In this document: positions 61,869 through 64,000 of the stretch, one piece after another
Layout: every line of letters begins with the position of its first letter
Position numbering within the stretch: the stretch's first letter is position 1
Origin: Paragordius varius
Lineage: Eukaryota > Nematomorpha
Reading direction: 5' to 3'
Length of the DNA: 64,000 bases
Assembly: GCA_964247055.1 (NCBI GenBank)
Contig: OZ176058.1
Location: 496,001-560,000 of the forward strand
Position numbers and translations under genes: made by a program
The notes under the pieces: model-generated
Databases searched by the model: none
Told to the model about the DNA's origin: nothing
What the model saw: only the letters and a program-made list of their open reading frames with translations

Positions 61869-62047
61869 GTAATTCATAATTTTTTTGAGCAAAAAAAATA
61901 TTTTCTTAAACATATATTAAAATTCTGACAAAAACCAAATTATATGATATCGGCAAGGCTGATTTCCGCATTTGTTAATTTTTGGTAAAAAAATAAATTA
62001 CATTTCCTAGATTTTGTGGTCTTATTTTGAAGCTAATATTTATATTA

Positions 62048-62331
62048 CAGTAAAATCTGAAATTATACAGACAAAATGTATAAATATAAAGATAAAAATT
62101 TTTTCTAAAAGACAACCATAATTTTTTAAAATTATAATATTTCCTATATAAAATATTTACCTCTCACTGTAAAGTATATAATTGATGGGGTATCCTAAAC
62201 TGTATTTGTTATATTTTAATTTAAAAAAATCATTTATATTGAAAATAATCAAGATTTAAAAAGTATGGTTGTTTTTTGAGAAAATGTCTTTATATTTTTA
62301 CATCATGTCCGTATAATTACAATTTTTGCTG
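62048..62331. mobile_element. MITE-A copy, full length
   Basis: CAGTAAAATCTGAAATTATA to ...TTACAATTTTTGCTG with TA flanks, between two candidate exons. Confidence 0.82.
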
Positions 62332-62398
62332 TAAATTTGGGTTTTGACTGATCAAAATGTTTTAAAAAGGGTAATTTTCTTAAAATGCATTTTCACAG

Positions 62399-62437
62399 TC
62401 AAAGGTCGTCAATTAATACCGCTAATGCACTTATAAA
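62399..62437 (+). CDS. Candidate internal exon, 39 nt
   Basis: Between TTTTCACAG and GTAAGAATC. One frame reads QRSSINTANALI with two bases left over; this needs two bases from the exon before, whereas the exon at 61802 gives one. Confidence 0.28.
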
Positions 62438-62439
62438 GT

Positions 62440-62982
62440 AAGAATCATCCTAATTGACCTATCGATTCGGTTTATAGTGTGCAAAAATATTTTAATATCA
62501 ATCAAATATTTTTACTTCACAATTTTTATTTATCATCCATCATTTATCTTTCAATACTCTAAATTTTATGCAAATTTATACAATTACAACCCTGATAGTC
62601 AATTAAATAAAATTTTATAAAATAATTAATAAAATTTTTTATATTATCTCATAAAATCTTAAATATACCCTTATACCTATATGAAAGATTAAAATTTTAG
62701 AGGTGCAATAAAAATAAAATTATTATCTCAAAACCAATTAACATGCGTTTATTATTAGTTGCAGGAGATATATTTAGATTAAAATTATACTTAACTTAAT
62801 CAATTTTTTTTAAAACAATAGTCCTTATTATATAAATATAACAGAATGATCGTTTTTTCGAAATGAAAATTAAGAGTTAATAACATTCAATTATATAATC
62901 TTAAATTGTACTTTTTTAGTAATGTTGATAAAAAATCAAAGTCAAAGGCTCTTTTAGAAAAAAAAAATTTTTATAAGTGGCG

Positions 62983-63013
<31 letters not shown>

Positions 63014-63252
63014 TTTGATAAAAAAACTAATTTCCCAATCAAAAATAAATCCACGGAAATTTTACATTGAAATGGTCATATTTGTAAATGTTTCAGGGTT
63101 CCTGTCGAGCAATAAATACAAAATTGATTGCAGATCTAAGTTTTTTAACATTGATTATACGGAATAAAACAAAAATGTTTAGGGAAAAAAATGTTAAAAG
63201 ATGTGTAACATCTTATGTATTGTGTGAATATGAAAGGTAGGTTAAAAACTTG
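62440..63252. other. AT-rich stretch, otherwise empty
   Basis: Apart from the possible terminal exon near 63096 and (TA)n at about 62983-63010, nothing is recognisable. Confidence 0.4.
63096..63115 (+). CDS. Candidate terminal coding exon
   Basis: After the acceptor AATGTTTCAG near 63096, the phase left by the 39-nt exon reads KVPVEQ then TAA. Very short, so weak evidence alone. Other frames stay open for 28-45 codons. Confidence 0.2.
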
Positions 63253-63491
63253 CAGTAAAAATTAAAATTAAACGGACAAAACCTAAAAATATAAGGGAAA
63301 CACCATAAATTAATGTTTATTTTTTAAAAAAATGATTGTTTTCAATTGCAAAATATGAAAGCGAGAAATAAATTGGTAAACAATTAATTATATTTAAAAT
63401 TGTTATAAATGATTTTTATAGGATTTAACGTTTAACAAAGTAGGGTTGTTTTTTGAAAAAATTGCCTTCTGTATAATTTTAATTTTTACTG
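63253..63491. mobile_element. MITE-A copy, shortened
   Basis: CAGTAAAAATTAAAATTAAA to ...TTTTAATTTTTACTG. Both arms have internal losses. Confidence 0.78.
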
Positions 63492-63856
63492 TATTATAAG
63501 ATTAACAAATACACAAAAAACAAAAGAATATTTAAATGAAAAAAAATGATTAGTACATGGTTAAAAAATATGTTAAATTTGTAAGTAGATACAACAGAAA
63601 GGATTCATCAAGGGTAGTATATGGTGTATTTACAGTAGCGTATGGTGTAAAACAATAAATTAATCCATAAAAAATAAAAAATATTTTTTTTAAATATGGA
63701 TATGTCTATATAACAACTAGGGTGGTTTTTTTAAAAAAAGCATTTTTTTCTTCTTTTATGAACTAATCTTGTTTTAAGCCATACGCCACTGTATTACACA
63801 TTTTTTTAAACCATGTGCTAATCAATTTTTTTTCATTCATAAAAATCTTTAATATA

Positions 63857-64000
63857 CAGTAAAAACGACAAAATGTAAAAATGTAAAGACAAATATTTTT
63901 TTTCTAACAGAAAACCATACTTTTTTAATCTTGATATATTTCAACATAACTCATTGTTTTAAATGGCAAAGTATCAAATAAAGATATATAATACTAACAC
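63857..64000. mobile_element. MITE-A copy, cut by the window edge
   Basis: The left arm has lost the ATTGAAATTATACGG segment (CAGTAAAAACGACAAAATG). The centre runs off the window. Confidence 0.75.

Noticed and set aside
61802-62437. Direct splice of 61802-61868 to 62399-62437
   Set aside because: The joined frame meets a stop just before the next donor; only a different phase is open, so the two were kept as separate candidates.
1-64000. LTR retroelements, Polintons or other virus-like elements
   Set aside because: No reverse transcriptase, integrase, capsid or paired LTRs could be seen on either strand.

Overview
This window is AT-rich nuclear DNA (I judge it well above 75% A+T) from an animal, most likely an arthropod. 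The coding sequence that can be recognised is split into small GT-AG exons. It fits a mitochondrial ribosomal protein L38 (mRpL38) with an arthropod-like C-terminus and a small four-helix membrane protein of a type I associate with insects. There are no bacterial operons, rRNA genes, CRISPR arrays, LTR retroelements or Polinton-like elements that I can see. All family names rest on recognition by eye; no search was run.

Layout. (1) 903-12081, plus strand: a complete five-exon gene for a 157-residue four-helix membrane protein, with introns packed with foldback elements. (2) 12082-24990: intergenic, almost wholly repeats. (3) 24991-42357, minus strand: a complete twelve-exon mRpL38 gene of 835 codons, about twice the usual length. 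All twelve exon phases join without error. (4) 42358-48400: intergenic, with a 3.49 kb DNA transposon that has arms of about 960 bp and a transposase relic, nested in an older foldback element; also a tRNA-derived SINE and a 551 bp inverted-repeat element. (5) 48513-56652: two copies of a tandem duplication of roughly 3.5-4 kb. Each copy carries two exon-like blocks of an unrecognised minus-strand gene. (6) 56653-64000: repeats, with candidate exons of a plus-strand gene near the right end.

Three foldback families (called MITE-A, -B and -C here) make up much of the non-coding DNA. MITE-A ends in CAGTAAAAATTGAAATTATA between TA dinucleotides and has over 40 copies and fragments. MITE-B has arms built of a tandem unit of about 20 bp and has about 15 copies. 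MITE-C has about four copies.

The most unusual feature is a set of 'exon-edge echoes': partial copies of exon ends, with their splice site, lying in the neighbouring intron. They occur at no fewer than seven exon boundaries of the two main genes. Copies of a donor edge lie downstream and copies of an acceptor edge lie upstream. Several keep the reading frame, and the differences in the four copies around exon 2 of the first gene are all synonymous. Other points of note are a ~190-residue insertion inside the PEBP-like fold of mRpL38, strong enrichment of CAGCTG and other CANNTG palindromes in mRpL38 exons, and apparent introns of only 21, 27 and 21 nt in the transposase relic, while host introns here run from about 390 to over 4000 nt.
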